Below, piece after piece: positions 58,701 to 61,352 of a DNA stretch of 64,000 nt (position 1 is the first letter of the stretch; every line of letters starts with the position of its first letter). The DNA is from Cordylochernes scorpioides (Eukaryota > Arthropoda > Arachnida > Pseudoscorpiones > Chernetidae): positions 19,444,684-19,508,683 of the forward strand of contig CP092870.1 of assembly GCA_030710605.1 (NCBI GenBank), written 5' to 3'. The position numbers and the translations under genes were made by a program. A model generated the notes under the pieces. It worked only from the letters and a program-made list of their open reading frames with translations, had not been told where the DNA came from and did not search any database.

Positions 58701-58963
58701 AGGGAGGTTCTACTGTATTGCATTTAGTTCAAAATGATGTGCTGGATCCTTAGTATGTTCATGCAAATGTAAAATCAAAGGTCAATTAGAGAGAGGTTCA
58801 ATTAAAATAAAACAATCTCCAATGTGGAGTAAATAGCAGAAATTACAGGATGGTTAATGAAGATCTGGCATGTCTCCTGCCGTCCAATGCAGTTGTCTCC
58901 TTGGTGCAAAGCAAAGATCATCTCTTCTGGAAAGTCTTCTTGAGGAAGGATTTTGAGGTAGGG
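16537..58963 (-). CDS. MDC1: MDC1-like DNA-damage checkpoint mediator, spliced gene model (5' end missing)
   Basis: Joined model on the minus strand: 58963-58847, 52702-52508, 49877-49836, 47549-47493, 43728-43678, 43432-43376, 41835-41785, 41456-41400, 38916-38866, 38542-38486, 33789-33739, 33426-33370, 30268-25322, 25266-25195, 23104-23005, 20742-20587, 16745-16537. Every intron is GT-AG except the acceptor at 33427-33428. Phases agree throughout (phase 0 until the last two introns, which are phase 1). The product of about 2,100 residues has an N-terminal FHA domain, SDT-type acidic motifs, TQ/SQ clusters and a C-terminal tandem BRCT, the order and size of vertebrate MDC1. That family acts in the nucleus: it binds gamma-H2AX and recruits NBS1 and ubiquitin ligases. 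The first coding exon, which in vertebrates precedes the FHA domain, was not found in 59-64 kb. Which mini-exons are spliced in is inference. Confidence 0.85.
16798..17111 (-). mobile_element. tRNA-derived SINE, copy 3, upstream of the MDC1 last exon
   Basis: Complete head and body. It lies in sense orientation to MDC1, with its A-tail about 50 bp upstream of the last splice acceptor. Confidence 0.85.
17132..17421 (+). mobile_element. tRNA-derived SINE, copy 4 (head to head with copy 3)
   Basis: Diverged copy in opposite orientation; the heads of copies 3 and 4 are 20 bp apart. The B-box region is damaged (cccgagaatctaat). Confidence 0.8.
17582..19005. mobile_element. Pogo/Tigger-like element, deletion derivative (1.4 kb)
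   Basis: Ends are acagaaaaaccctctatagt and its counterpart gcggggttttattgta; the body has many gttcgttataac motifs. A minus-strand open frame at 18,016-18,246 (76 aa, acidic, ...SEYTELYSFVENNDILRQF) may be a transposase tail, but this is unproven. TIR sequence and TA flanks resemble pogo/Tigger ends. Confidence 0.5.
19275..19530. mobile_element. Foldback MITE (family G: ctactgtccttactgc ends)
   Basis: Carries ctactgtcctaaaagctt at one side and cattgcagtaaggacagtag at the other, with ttcaccactgatgagccaag inside. Relatives: 45,731-45,895 plus 44,396-44,455 (one copy split by hAT), 46,360-46,590, 32,925-33,000, 23,640-23,700 and the perfect palindrome at 63,499-63,604. Confidence 0.55.
20161..20312. 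mobile_element. Degenerate pogo-like MITE (family P1)
   Basis: acagtaaactttactaaagc start, ...gctatatcccaggttca interior end, matched to better copies at 52.9 and 53.2 kb. Confidence 0.45.
20350..20515. mobile_element. MITE family P3 (acagttaaac...gtttaactgta)
   Basis: About 165 bp with inverted ends and internal gggactcaccaaaatagggt and ttaatgtaaatcgcatcgta. Other copies: 13,575-13,728 and 53,424-53,574 (inverted). It lies 70 bp past the donor of an MDC1 BRCT exon. Confidence 0.65.
20587..20742 (-). CDS. MDC1: MDC1 exon: inter-BRCT linker and start of BRCT2
   Basis: 156 nt, phase 1 to 1, acceptor gtgagtgcag, donor AGAG|GTAACA. It encodes DPEPYLIQDQAAEANFGF then a helix and LLAGWNFYITPQVVPSP, matching the human DPEQEKNFGFSLQDAL...LLEGYEIYVTPGVQPPP. 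The leading G of the Asp codon comes from the previous exon, which confirms the phase. Confidence 0.9.
20980..21290 (+). mobile_element. Retroelement fragment (ctagccgaatgaycygggca)
   Basis: Begins ctagccgaatgatctgggca then acgcccgggttttacccgat. The same start occurs at 23,986 and 34,323. A ttcaaatactattcgttaca-ttataaattggcgc piece is repeated twice inside. Non-coding; class unknown. Confidence 0.4.
21862..22273 (+). mobile_element. Solo LTR (TGTCGCG...CGCGACA)
   Basis: 412 bp with 7-bp inverted ends TGTCGCG/CGCGACA and a 4-bp flank duplication ATAT. TATA-like aatataaatac near 22,015 and the polyadenylation signal aataaa near 22,073 are in U3-R-U5 order. The terminal motif and layout fit a Ty3/gypsy-type LTR. 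It lies in an MDC1 intron. Small open frames inside are not genes. Confidence 0.7.
22672..22857 (+). pseudogene. Possible serpin-like exon remnant
   Basis: A 61-codon open stretch reads QVLKYEGHYVEMLF then ISMAIPSAENLLKITQEDVA, followed by TGA. The beginning recalls serpin sequences around QVLxLPYxG, but the resemblance is weak and short. It lies in an MDC1 intron on the opposite strand, and no neighbouring serpin exons were seen. Alternatively a chance frame. Confidence 0.2.
23005..23104 (-). CDS. MDC1: MDC1 exon: BRCT1, third part
   Basis: 100 nt, phase 0 to 1, acceptor ttgtgtgcag, donor CTGG|GTGAGT. It encodes FRRTIKTLACISRGIPIVTL then DWLKESSAARRFL. Arg and Lys in RRTIK match the residues that contact the phospho-Ser and C-terminal Tyr of H2AX in human MDC1 (RRTVK). 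GIP-TLDWL is the BRCT signature Trp region. Confidence 0.9.
23307..23619 (-). mobile_element. tRNA-derived SINE, copy 5
   Basis: Complete, with an 11-bp target duplication AATAGAAGAGT (23,296-23,306 and 23,620-23,630). Confidence 0.9.
23986..25190. other. MDC1 intron of fragmented repeats
   Basis: Starts with the ctagccgaatgacccgggca fragment, then a piece related to 53.9 kb (aggagcacatgtgctt, gccatctggtgg) and a GC-richer segment near 24,650-24,780 with a G-run. No exon found. Confidence 0.35.
25195..25266 (-). CDS. MDC1: MDC1 exon: BRCT1, second part
   Basis: 24 codons, phase 0/0, acceptor gtttccag, donor AAG|GTACTT. It encodes RMVTSLGGVIATSTLECTHL then VTDK. LGG and THLVTD are classic BRCT1 positions (human LGGSLAG...SHLVTDR). 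An upstream AG at about 25,296 would put the exon in a frame with a stop, so it is rejected. Confidence 0.85.
25322..30268 (-). CDS. MDC1: MDC1 giant central exon (TQ/SQ-rich, 1,649 codons)
   Basis: One open frame of 4.9 kb, phase 0/0, entered at a gtcag acceptor (30,269) or a ctacag acceptor six bases later, ending CTG|GTAAGT. Taking Met at 30,253 as residue 1: acidic SDT-like patches at about 19-28 (DSGDATDIEE) and 40-48 (SDNDDTDMD); TQ cluster at 105-142 with TQPYG, TQPYP and TQPFM, like the ATM-phosphorylated TQXF sites that bind RNF8; then nine or so ATQC units in a 117-bp minisatellite; an AT-hook-like SRGRPK; four copies of ETLSQI with RRSxR basic motifs; and a very Lys/Ser-rich tail ending HPKIIFTGILG, the first strand of BRCT1. 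The Thr in FTG matches the phosphoserine-binding Thr of human MDC1. Low complexity and disorder are typical of this region. Confidence 0.9.
28120..29065 (-). repeat. MDC1: Coding minisatellite in MDC1, 117-bp (39-aa) units
   Basis: About eight tandem units with period 117 bp; for example the start of the ATQC codons recurs at 28,231, 28,348, 28,465 and 28,582. Each unit encodes ATQCM(P/T)xE..., then VQSPKSTG(N/S)VLYSSDLP and a variable acidic end. A diverged unit flanks each side (ATQCL, TTQCQ). Each unit brings one TQ, one SP and several acidic Ser sites. Human MDC1 has a single related ATQCF site. Differences between units are few, so the array is young or homogenised. Confidence 0.9.
30531..31540. 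mobile_element. Pogo-like element split by a SINE
   Basis: Starts acagtaaaacccctctatag; after the SINE it resumes cacttttggttcactatagc and continues with AT-rich body sequence shared with 17.6 and 62.4 kb (attagcatacatgta, gtggtcactt). The far end is unclear (C-run at 31,460). Confidence 0.5.
30577..30892 (+). mobile_element. tRNA-derived SINE, copy 6
   Basis: Nested in the pogo-like element with an 11-bp target duplication ACACTTTTGGT (30,566-30,576 and 30,893-30,903), so it is younger than its host element. Confidence 0.9.
31637..31948 (-). mobile_element. tRNA-derived SINE, copy 7
   Basis: Complete copy with an intact B-box (GGTTCGATTCCCGC on the minus strand). Confidence 0.85.
32110..32245. 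mobile_element. Palindromic MITE, family F copy
   Basis: ggtaacaagaccaaatctaa arm and tatttggtcttattac return arm; the core is shortened. Confidence 0.55.
32564..32874 (+). repeat. Tandem repeat, about 78 bp x 4
   Basis: Four nearly identical units of gcaagtgctttactgaatga-aaatagttgatccatagtga-cacataatttcagtctcatt-gagattcactataaagg. The last unit runs into ttttacagta, so the unit includes the end of a pogo-like MITE. It looks like slippage or unequal exchange at a transposon edge. Confidence 0.8.
33370..33426 (-). CDS. MDC1: MDC1 mini-exon A, copy 1, with a mutated acceptor
   Basis: The coding sequence is intact (DVQVPALQSDTEDEDVEPT, donor GTGAGT), but the expected acceptor reads CTGTCTG instead of CTGTCAG, so the AG is lost. 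The next AG is in frame inside the exon (after GATGTCCAG). Using it would delete only DVQ and keep SDTEDE; otherwise the exon is skipped, which is also frame-neutral. Confidence 0.6.
33427..33428 (-). promoter_or_regulatory. Lost splice acceptor (AG to TG) before mini-exon A1
   Basis: On the minus strand the dinucleotide before GATGTC is TG, while the other four A copies have AG in the same context (ctgtcAG|GATGTC). This is the only non-canonical splice site in the gene model. Confidence 0.7.
33739..33789 (-). CDS. MDC1: MDC1 mini-exon B, copy 1
   Basis: ALPPSPEESKRHKKPSQ, phase 0/0, acceptor gtctag, donor GTGAGT. Lys replaces the Glu of copies 2-4, giving a stronger basic cluster (KRHKK). 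The intron between it and A2 is 4.7 kb because an antisense endonuclease element, an LTR and a SINE have inserted. Confidence 0.75.
34254..34937. mobile_element. Probable solo LTR interrupted by a repeat insertion
   Basis: Starts TGTTGGGTGTCAACAAG and ends GTCTCATCA, with a 4-bp flank duplication ATAT. The stretch at about 34,322-34,590 (ctagccgaatgacccgggca to an at-repeat) is an insertion. A related copy lies at 58,030-58,418 (TGACATATGTGTCAACAAG...CTCATC). The shared parts include cagagatgacggg and tggac-acgagccca. Confidence 0.5.
35040..35835 (+). promoter_or_regulatory. GC-rich leader then AT-rich repeats upstream of the antisense endonuclease ORF
   Basis: 35,085-35,240 is locally GC-rich (aacgcccggtaacgttacg, gctgcgcgcgcagctgc palindrome). 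A potential donor aataaag|gtaaat lies near 35,333. A diverged repeat follows: cgatctgaataaatgttttgatttt at about 35,558 and again at 35,768. It may be the promoter and first non-coding exon of the element that carries the ORF. Confidence 0.3.
35836..36753 (+). CDS. Stand-alone endonuclease/exonuclease/phosphatase-fold protein, probably transposon-derived
   Basis: 305-aa intact frame, antisense in an MDC1 intron. After a Gln/Asn-rich start (residues 1-30), the fold's motifs follow in order: VTNINCQSLSAH (Asn71), DYLVLTETW (Glu99), AGGVAIY (130-136), ILGAVYIHP (182-190), ILLCGDFNKN (Asp232, Asn234), GTTIDLTFA (Asp271) and SYFSYHRPI (His292). The last motif has Tyr where SDH enzymes have Asp. 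No reverse transcriptase or helicase is adjacent. The sequence style fits the endonuclease module at the end of Helentron-type Rep/helicase proteins better than LINE nucleases; this is inference. It uses AT-balanced codons and has no stop, so it is recent or maintained. Confidence 0.7.
   Translation: MFNRNHHSQNNGNGAFNFQYFNGGNDSQTTRDIRNEYLRLRGHTLDTITKQAVKFCDDATDAGQLIVTNINCQSLSAHAADIETDTVIPRSDYLVLTETWMRDTCEPTPIKGYECVSRENNRPNSDTNAAGGVAIYRKLSSTSTAEVFQVAITDVTRVIKTKGDMCMTEVTCFAANTSFKFILGAVYIHPGASMQDIGMLLWQGLGPYIHNSQYVPPFVQIDSSIPILLCGDFNKNVKPDNSFLNFMKNTYNLDCVSNVSKSTTLKGTTIDLTFARHITAETLPFISYFSYHRPILNKITQIGIS
36754..37670. other. AT-rich intron, pogo-like remnant
   Basis: The part from about 37,140 repeats sequence found below each older mini-exon unit (33.0, 43.0, 47.1 kb): gtttgttataacaatg, actacatccctagctcactt, ctgggcatttaatgcactct. 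No coding content. Confidence 0.5.
37674..37985 (-). mobile_element. tRNA-derived SINE, copy 8
   Basis: Complete but with several changes in the head (gattcgatcccgagcggtag). Confidence 0.85.
38486..38542 (-). CDS. MDC1: MDC1 mini-exon A, copy 2 (SDTEDE)
   Basis: DVQVPALQSDTEDEDVQPT, phase 0/0, acceptor cacctgtcag, donor GTAAGT. The SDTEDE core is intact. Confidence 0.75.
38866..38916 (-). CDS. MDC1: MDC1 mini-exon B, copy 2
   Basis: ALPPSPEESERHKKPSQ, phase 0/0, acceptor gtctag, donor GTAAGT. It sits 2.9 kb from its twin B3. Confidence 0.75.
39809..40120 (-). mobile_element. tRNA-derived SINE, copy 9
   Basis: Complete copy present in the unit 2-3 interval but not at the matching site of other units, so it came after duplication. 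Confidence 0.85.
40121..40675. other. Unassigned stretch between units 2 and 3
   Basis: Contains open frames of 60 and 110 aa without recognisable domains. It may be an unrelated inserted fragment. Confidence 0.3.
40911..41217. mobile_element. Long inverted-repeat (foldback) element
   Basis: Arms of about 130 bp (aattgtagaacgacatttga...gggatgaagcatgaaagaat-gaattgtgaagagtaat) with a 40-bp loop. It is absent from the equivalent place in unit 2, so it inserted after the duplication. Confidence 0.7.
41400..41456 (-). CDS. MDC1: MDC1 mini-exon A, copy 3 (SDTEDE)
   Basis: DVQVPALQSDTEDEDVQPT, phase 0/0, acceptor cacctgtcag, donor GTAAGT. It shares the VQPT ending only with copy 2. Confidence 0.75.
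41785..41835 (-). CDS. MDC1: MDC1 mini-exon B, copy 3
   Basis: ALPPSPEESERHKKPSQ, phase 0/0, acceptor gtctag, donor GTAAGT. Identical to B2, and the intron sequence on both sides is nearly identical as well, so units 2 and 3 are the youngest duplication. Confidence 0.75.
42768..42951. mobile_element. Pogo-like MITE, family P2 (old copy)
   Basis: Inverted relative of the copies at 49.5 and 58.5 kb, ending tccctaaaggacactttggc...ggaggttctactgta. Confidence 0.6.
43376..43432 (-). CDS. MDC1: MDC1 mini-exon A, copy 4 (SDTEDE)
   Basis: DVQVPALQSDTEDEDVEPA, identical in protein to copy 5 with one silent change. Acceptor tttctgtcag, donor GTGAGT, phase 0/0. It lies about 245 bp downstream of B4 on the minus strand, whereas the other A/B pairs are about 310-330 bp apart. 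Confidence 0.75.
43678..43728 (-). CDS. MDC1: MDC1 mini-exon B, copy 4
   Basis: 17 codons, phase 0/0, ALPPVSEESERHKKPSQ, acceptor tctag, donor GTGAGT. It is the most divergent B copy (PVS in place of PSP). The Arg-His-Lys-Lys cluster could serve as a short nuclear-localisation or interaction patch; this is inference. Confidence 0.7.
44456..45722. mobile_element. hAT-superfamily relic with BED zinc finger
   Basis: 1,267 bp bounded by TAGGGCTTCCAATCCCGG and its inverted partner CCGGGATTGGAGGCCCTA, with a perfect 8-bp target duplication ATTCCATC (44,448-44,455 and 45,723-45,730), the hAT hallmark. Inside, on the minus strand (45,104-44,814), GIWCYYLRDGSGQNAQCIAC then KRILK...STKGLHVHQ is a BED-type finger, the DNA-binding N-terminus of hAT transposases. 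No catalytic domain remains. It sits inside an older foldback MITE, cutting it in two. Confidence 0.85.
46360..46590. mobile_element. Foldback MITE, family G copy (opposite orientation)
   Basis: ttctactgtccttactgcga to ...atgctacattgaatggtgga, the mirror of the 45.73-45.90 kb copy 0.5 kb away. Confidence 0.6.
46731..47034. mobile_element. Long inverted-repeat element
   Basis: Arms of about 125 bp: agcttttatataaatgcact ... gtatcttctgtcattgagca ... tgaaaataaaagtggcgggg, then the reverse complement. No coding content. Confidence 0.7.
47493..47549 (-). CDS. MDC1: MDC1 mini-exon A, copy 5 (SDTEDE)
   Basis: 19 codons, phase 0/0, DVQVPALQSDTEDEDVEPA, acceptor ttctgtcag, donor GTGAGT. The SDTEDE core is an acidic Ser-Asp-Thr site of the kind CK2 doubly phosphorylates in MDC1 (SDTD repeats) to bind the NBS1 FHA/BRCT module. 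This is the first A exon in transcript order. Like copy 4, it lacks the spacer seen before the acceptor in copies 1-3. Confidence 0.75.
47724..48047 (+). mobile_element. tRNA-derived SINE, copy 10
   Basis: Complete; target duplication AACTAAGG on both sides (47,716-47,723 and 48,048-48,055). It inserted into the intron between A5 and the B5 stump. Confidence 0.9.
48136..48142 (-). pseudogene. MDC1: Stump of a fifth B mini-exon
   Basis: Only the last codons (TCCCAA) and the GTGAGT donor of the repeated B exon remain, together with its usual downstream intron sequence (48,050-48,135). Upstream of 48,142 on + the sequence is unrelated, so the 5' part of the exon and its acceptor are gone. This marks the upstream breakpoint of the duplicated array. 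Confidence 0.7.
48143..48558. other. Unassigned stretch beyond the array breakpoint
   Basis: 98-aa plus-strand frame without recognisable domains. The sequence is not seen in the other units. Confidence 0.3.
48560..48882 (+). mobile_element. tRNA-derived SINE, copy 11
   Basis: Diverged copy; flanking ACATAAGGC on both sides (48,550-48,558 and 48,883-48,891). Confidence 0.85.
49290..49457. mobile_element. Pogo-like MITE, family P1
   Basis: acagtaaaactccgctaaaa ... ttcattatagaggggtttta-ctgta inverted ends, TA-rich flanks. Confidence 0.65.
49471..49641. mobile_element. Pogo-like MITE, family P2
   Basis: tacagtagaacctccctgta ... catggaggttcaactgta, 14 bp from a P1 copy. The interior has gccaaagtgtcctttaggga. 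Confidence 0.7.
49836..49877 (-). CDS. MDC1: MDC1 small linker exon (KADCHTVPPPHEEK)
   Basis: A 42-nt phase 0/0 exon candidate after the FHA domain. It is flanked by a strong acceptor (tgttgtttcag) and a strong donor (AAAAG|GTAAGA). The peptide is proline-rich then acidic, as expected of linker just after the FHA fold. There is no similarity evidence for it: the call rests on splice signals, phase and position. Confidence 0.5.
50106..50711 (+). mobile_element. Non-LTR retrotransposon fragments (cgcctttgccggtcccaagc)
   Basis: The segment cgcctttgccggtcccaagc ... gagcagtaacaagctcacta occurs at 50,108 and again at 50,350. The second copy continues to ...ccctaatatgattgagtgga-gataagaaagaagaag, a GAA-rich 3' end also seen at 12,372 and 51,634 (reverse). 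A 67-bp SINE body fragment lies at 50,196-50,262 between the copies. No ORF remains. Confidence 0.5.
50949..51274 (+). mobile_element. tRNA-derived SINE, copy 12
   Basis: Complete copy; AGGTTTG flanks at 50,940 and 51,275. Confidence 0.88.
51564..52050. mobile_element. Pogo-like MITE, family P2, split by a LINE fragment
   Basis: The left part ends at ...aagaggtgtcctct and the right part resumes there; together they match the copies at 49.5 and 58.5 kb. Confidence 0.75.
51634..51944 (-). mobile_element. LINE 3' fragment inserted in the MITE
   Basis: 311 bp with its GAA-rich 3' end at 51,634 (minus strand), flanked by a perfect 14-bp duplication AAGAGGTGTCCTCT (51,620-51,633 and 51,945-51,958). 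The duplication proves target-primed insertion of a 5'-truncated copy. Confidence 0.8.
52508..52702 (-). CDS. MDC1: MDC1 exon: FHA domain, second half
   Basis: 65 codons, phase 0/0; acceptor gtctgtggcag at 52703, donor CAG|GTGAAA. It begins SLSKEHAVIEV and contains DRGSLNKT and LTDGDHIYLGNLHFQFVL. The Ser and His of the S-x-S-K-x-H motif and the Asn of GSLNKT are the standard FHA phosphopeptide-binding residues. An alternative start farther upstream (Met at 52,747) would add residues that do not fit the FHA fold, so it is not used. The upstream intron is 6.1 kb and holds a mariner element, a solo LTR and a large palindrome. Confidence 0.85.
52897..53420. repeat. 524-bp palindrome of two inverted P1 MITEs
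   Basis: Two P1 MITEs (52,924-53,101 and 53,218-53,391) lie in opposite orientation around a smaller hairpin (tatcaaacaatatctt ... ttgtttgataata). The outer flanks (ttattggtaat, tttcttatgataaatacagt) are also inverted copies. It begins 195 bp upstream of the second FHA exon, in the MDC1 intron. Confidence 0.8.
53424..53574. mobile_element. MITE family P3 copy
   Basis: acagttaaacctctctatag ... agacaggtttaactgta, directly abutting the 524-bp palindrome. Confidence 0.7.
53984..54688. mobile_element. Pogo/Tigger-like element (0.7 kb)
   Basis: tagtaaaacccctctatagt to agcggggttttactgta, with an internal body shared with 17.6 and 61.4 kb (gctgaaacatgct, ttgtaacaattttta). No transposase left. Confidence 0.65.
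55188..55322 (-). mobile_element. tRNA-derived SINE, copy 13, 5'-truncated
   Basis: Only the 3' body and tail are present, yet a 12-bp duplication AGAAGCCAATCT flanks it exactly (55,176-55,187 and 55,323-55,334). The copy was therefore truncated at insertion. Confidence 0.9.
55335..56280. other. Unassigned stretch
   Basis: Short frames on both strands (up to 87 aa) with no recognisable domain. Possibly an old retroelement piece. Confidence 0.3.
56284..57576 (-). mobile_element. Mariner transposon, full length
   Basis: 1,293 bp bounded by TIRs of about 28 bp (CGAGGGGTGTCCCATAAGT..GTGGCCC) and the TA duplication expected of Tc1/mariner. One transposase gene fills it. Inserted in the intron between the two FHA exons. 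Confidence 0.92.
56349..57443 (-). pseudogene. Mariner transposase, DD34D, one nonsense codon
   Basis: One continuous frame with a single internal stop (TGA, 57,002-57,000). The likely start is METNEIRAVIKYLCKKGM at residue 16, giving about 349 aa, the usual mariner size. The N-terminal half has paired helix-turn-helix regions and KLSARWVPKLLTPDQK. The catalytic half has MDETW (first Asp), YHQDNAPSH (second Asp) and YSPDLAPSDFHLFP (third Asp, 34 residues after the second). The stop falls between the DNA-binding and catalytic halves, so no full transposase can be made. Otherwise well preserved, hence a fairly recent arrival. Confidence 0.9.
58030..58418. mobile_element. Probable solo LTR, second copy
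   Basis: Same family as 34,254-34,937, without the internal insertion. Its terminal bases are eroded and no clear flank duplication is seen. Confidence 0.45.
58540..58718. mobile_element. Pogo-like MITE, family P2
   Basis: Best-preserved copy: acagtagaacctccctgtaa-aggacacc ... aaagggaggttctactgta, with gccaaagtgtcctttaggga inside. It lies 130 bp from the FHA exon donor. Confidence 0.75.
58847..58963 (-). CDS. MDC1: MDC1 exon: FHA domain, first half
   Basis: 39 codons, phase 0 at both ends, between a gtttcag acceptor and a GTAATT donor after ...IFINHP. It carries the first FHA strands and the motif DNCIGRQETC, whose Arg matches the phosphothreonine-contacting Arg of the MDC1 FHA domain (GRMPDC in human). 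Joining it to the next exon gives ETCQIFINHP-SLSKEHAVIE, which lines up without gaps with the vertebrate DCSVALPFP-SISKQHAEIE region. No long open frame reveals it; it was found by reading the strand for FHA content. Confidence 0.85.
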
Positions 58964-58999
58964 CTGAAACACACAGGGCAAAATTGAGGGAGCTTTAAT

Positions 59000-59650
59000 T
59001 CATAGGAAAATTTCATATAAAGGGTGTGTCCCAAAAAATCTATATTGATACATTTTAGATTTTTATAACAACAGAAATCTTTATTAAGACCTTTTAGTCT
59101 TATACAGATTCTCCAAGCAGAAATGTAGGATACATGCAGGAAAAACAGTAATAGTACCTTAATGGTAATATGATATTTATATACAGGAAAAATTATATAA
59201 AGACAATCAAGCTAATAAATAGATTAGTCTGGGTAAATTGGAGGAAAATAAATTTATTATATATGGTTTGCCTCAGATTCTCTGCAAATTAAGATAAAAA
59301 AAAAAGTAAAAGCTATTCACAATCAATATTGAGATAATGAAATTTATACACAATAAAACCTAATTAAGACAATTGAGCTCATAAACAGATTTGTAAGGGT
59401 GAATCCGAGGAAAAGAAAAAAATAGATACAAAATAAAGGAATGAAAAAAAAAAAAAAAAACACTGGAATTTACATATGATACATGCACTAAGATTTTTTG
59501 TCTTAATAAAAAAATTCCTCAGCTGATAAATGAAGGCTATAAGAATTTTAAGCGTAACTTTTTTACATTATTTTCATTCATAGAAAGCGAAATATAAAAA
59601 AAATAAAGGCAAGGAAAGAAGAAATATTTCAATCATGTCAGGTCTTGTTG
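59000..59650. other. AT-rich repeats upstream of the first recognised MDC1 exon
   Basis: MITE-like ctttattaagaccttttagt-cttatacagattctcc and A-runs. No exon found. Confidence 0.3.
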
Positions 59651-59652
59651 AA

Positions 59653-59868
59653 TTATTTGGTAGCAGCTCTGAGACAATCGAACAATCTCTTTACACCATG
59701 GGGTTCGCTCTTATCTCGCCGACACCGACAGATGTCAGATAACAGTTGTAGGATTTTCCAAGAGAATTTCCCTTCTGTAAGAGATTGACAGTCGAGATAA
59801 TGAGACAACTCTGTTAGTGCATTTTGTTTATACACAGATAACATTCCTGGCCTTCTTTTCTGAAAAAC
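59653..59868 (-). CDS. Unexplained open exon-like frame
   Basis: After a good acceptor (gtttttcag near 59,862) the frame reads KRRPGMLSVYKQNALTELSH, ...SWKILQLLSDICRCRRDKSE, ...VKRLFDCLRAATK and a TAA stop at about 59,653. Composition is protein-like (amphipathic helices, few low-complexity runs). It could be the last exon of another minus-strand gene or a transposon exon. I do not recognise the family, and its end in a stop makes it unlikely to belong to MDC1. Confidence 0.25.
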   Translation of the reverse strand, partial: VFQKRRPGMLSVYKQNALTELSHYLDCQSLTEGKFSWKILQLLSDICRCRRDKSEPHGVKRLFDCLRAATK

Positions 59869-60177
59869 AAATAAAAATTCTGGGAAGATTCGAGTTGAAC
59901 TACCTAGAGATGAGAAATTTAATTAAAGAAAACGTATCAAAGAGATGTAGAAAGTGAGAAAAGTAAAAAGAAAAAAAAAAGAAGGCAATAAATTGGAAAA
60001 ATATAAAAATAACACACTGGTCTTGTACACACTCACAAAGCCTTTATTAAGTCCCCAGTCTTATACTATATATCTCATTGCTGGGTTGCAATGATATCCC
60101 CACGATGATCATTTTAGATTTTTAATTAAAAAACAAAATAGAAAAATAATAGTTTGAGTCAAAAGACATCAATTAAG

Positions 60178-60386
60178 TTTATATAAAAGGGCGTACCTGG
60201 ATCTGTAAAGAAAAAAAAAAAGATTTTTTTTCTCAAAATATTTCGAGAGATTGCTCTCTCTTTACCTATTTATTGTACAGTGACATACAAAGCATAAATT
60301 GATAAAGAGGGTGAGCAATCTCTCGAAATATTTTGAGAAAAAAATTGTTTTTTCTTTACACATCCAGGTACACCCTTTTATATAAA
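60178..60386. mobile_element. Inverted-repeat element
   Basis: Arms tatataaaagggcgtacctg ... caaaatatttcgagagattg and the reverse complement, about 85 bp each. Non-coding. Confidence 0.65.
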
Positions 60387-60696
60387 GAAAAATAATAGTT
60401 ATCTTCTTATTACCAATATTTCTGCTTTTCTGAAGTTCAATAAAATAGCCAAAAAATTACTTTCCCTTGTTGGATATCATTAAATTTCAGTTTAGGGAAT
60501 AGAAAGAGAAGTAACACTAGGGGATAATAGATATGGGGAATAAGGTGTATGGGTATCCTCTATGATGGTAAAATAAATGGTATGAAAGATTTGTGTGGCC
60601 TAGCATGGTCATAGAGAAGAAACCAATCACCTGTTCCATATATCTGAGAGGCCTTTTTCAACCAATTTCATAAATTGACACAAGAACAATCTAATA

Positions 60697-60868
60697 CAGT
60701 ACAACCTCCCTGTAAAGGACACCTACTTGTAGAGTCAAAGTGTCCTTTAGGGAGAGGTGTCCTCTTACTGGAGAGCTACTAAATATTAAAAATTGTAATT
60801 TTGCAAATGAAAACTGTCCTTTGTAGAGAGGTGTCCTCTAGCACGAGTCTCATGGAGGTTTTACTGTA
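60697..60868. mobile_element. Pogo-like MITE, family P2
   Basis: acagtacaacctccctgtaa ... tcatggaggttttactgta. Confidence 0.7.
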
Positions 60869-61352
60869 ATATTATTGATTAAACATTTGTCGATGAGGTA
60901 AAAATTTATGATAAAATAGGCCGCTTTAATAAAAATATATCGGCAACATCATTTTGGATTTGGAAGCACTTTTTTTTTTTTGAAGGTAAAGCAGGGCCCC
61001 TCCATTCCATACTTTACCATTTTGTTAGCAGATCATATTTGTAGAATAATTTCCCTCACAAGCAATGATTATTTTTTCAAAAAAATTTCATCATTTTCAA
61101 AAGATTTTGACATGTTGATTGACTCTCTAAGGTTTTTTTTTTTTGGTACCACAACTTTGAACACATTTTTTTCTTGTGCAAAACTTCAGTCGAAATGTGT
61201 GACAACTTAATTTTAATTATTGGTCTCTTCAGATAGCTTTTTTTGTGTCAAATTGCATTATGAAAATTTATTGGTAATTTTTATTTATACAAGAAATAAA
61301 ATTGTCTCTTGATATTTTTGGACACATCTTGCTTTTAATTAGCTTTTTAAAT

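Noticed and set aside
60600-60690. Possible MDC1 first exon (frame ending ...WNR before a GTGATT)
   Set aside because: No Met, no TQ/acidic N-terminal features, and no good acceptor or promoter context.
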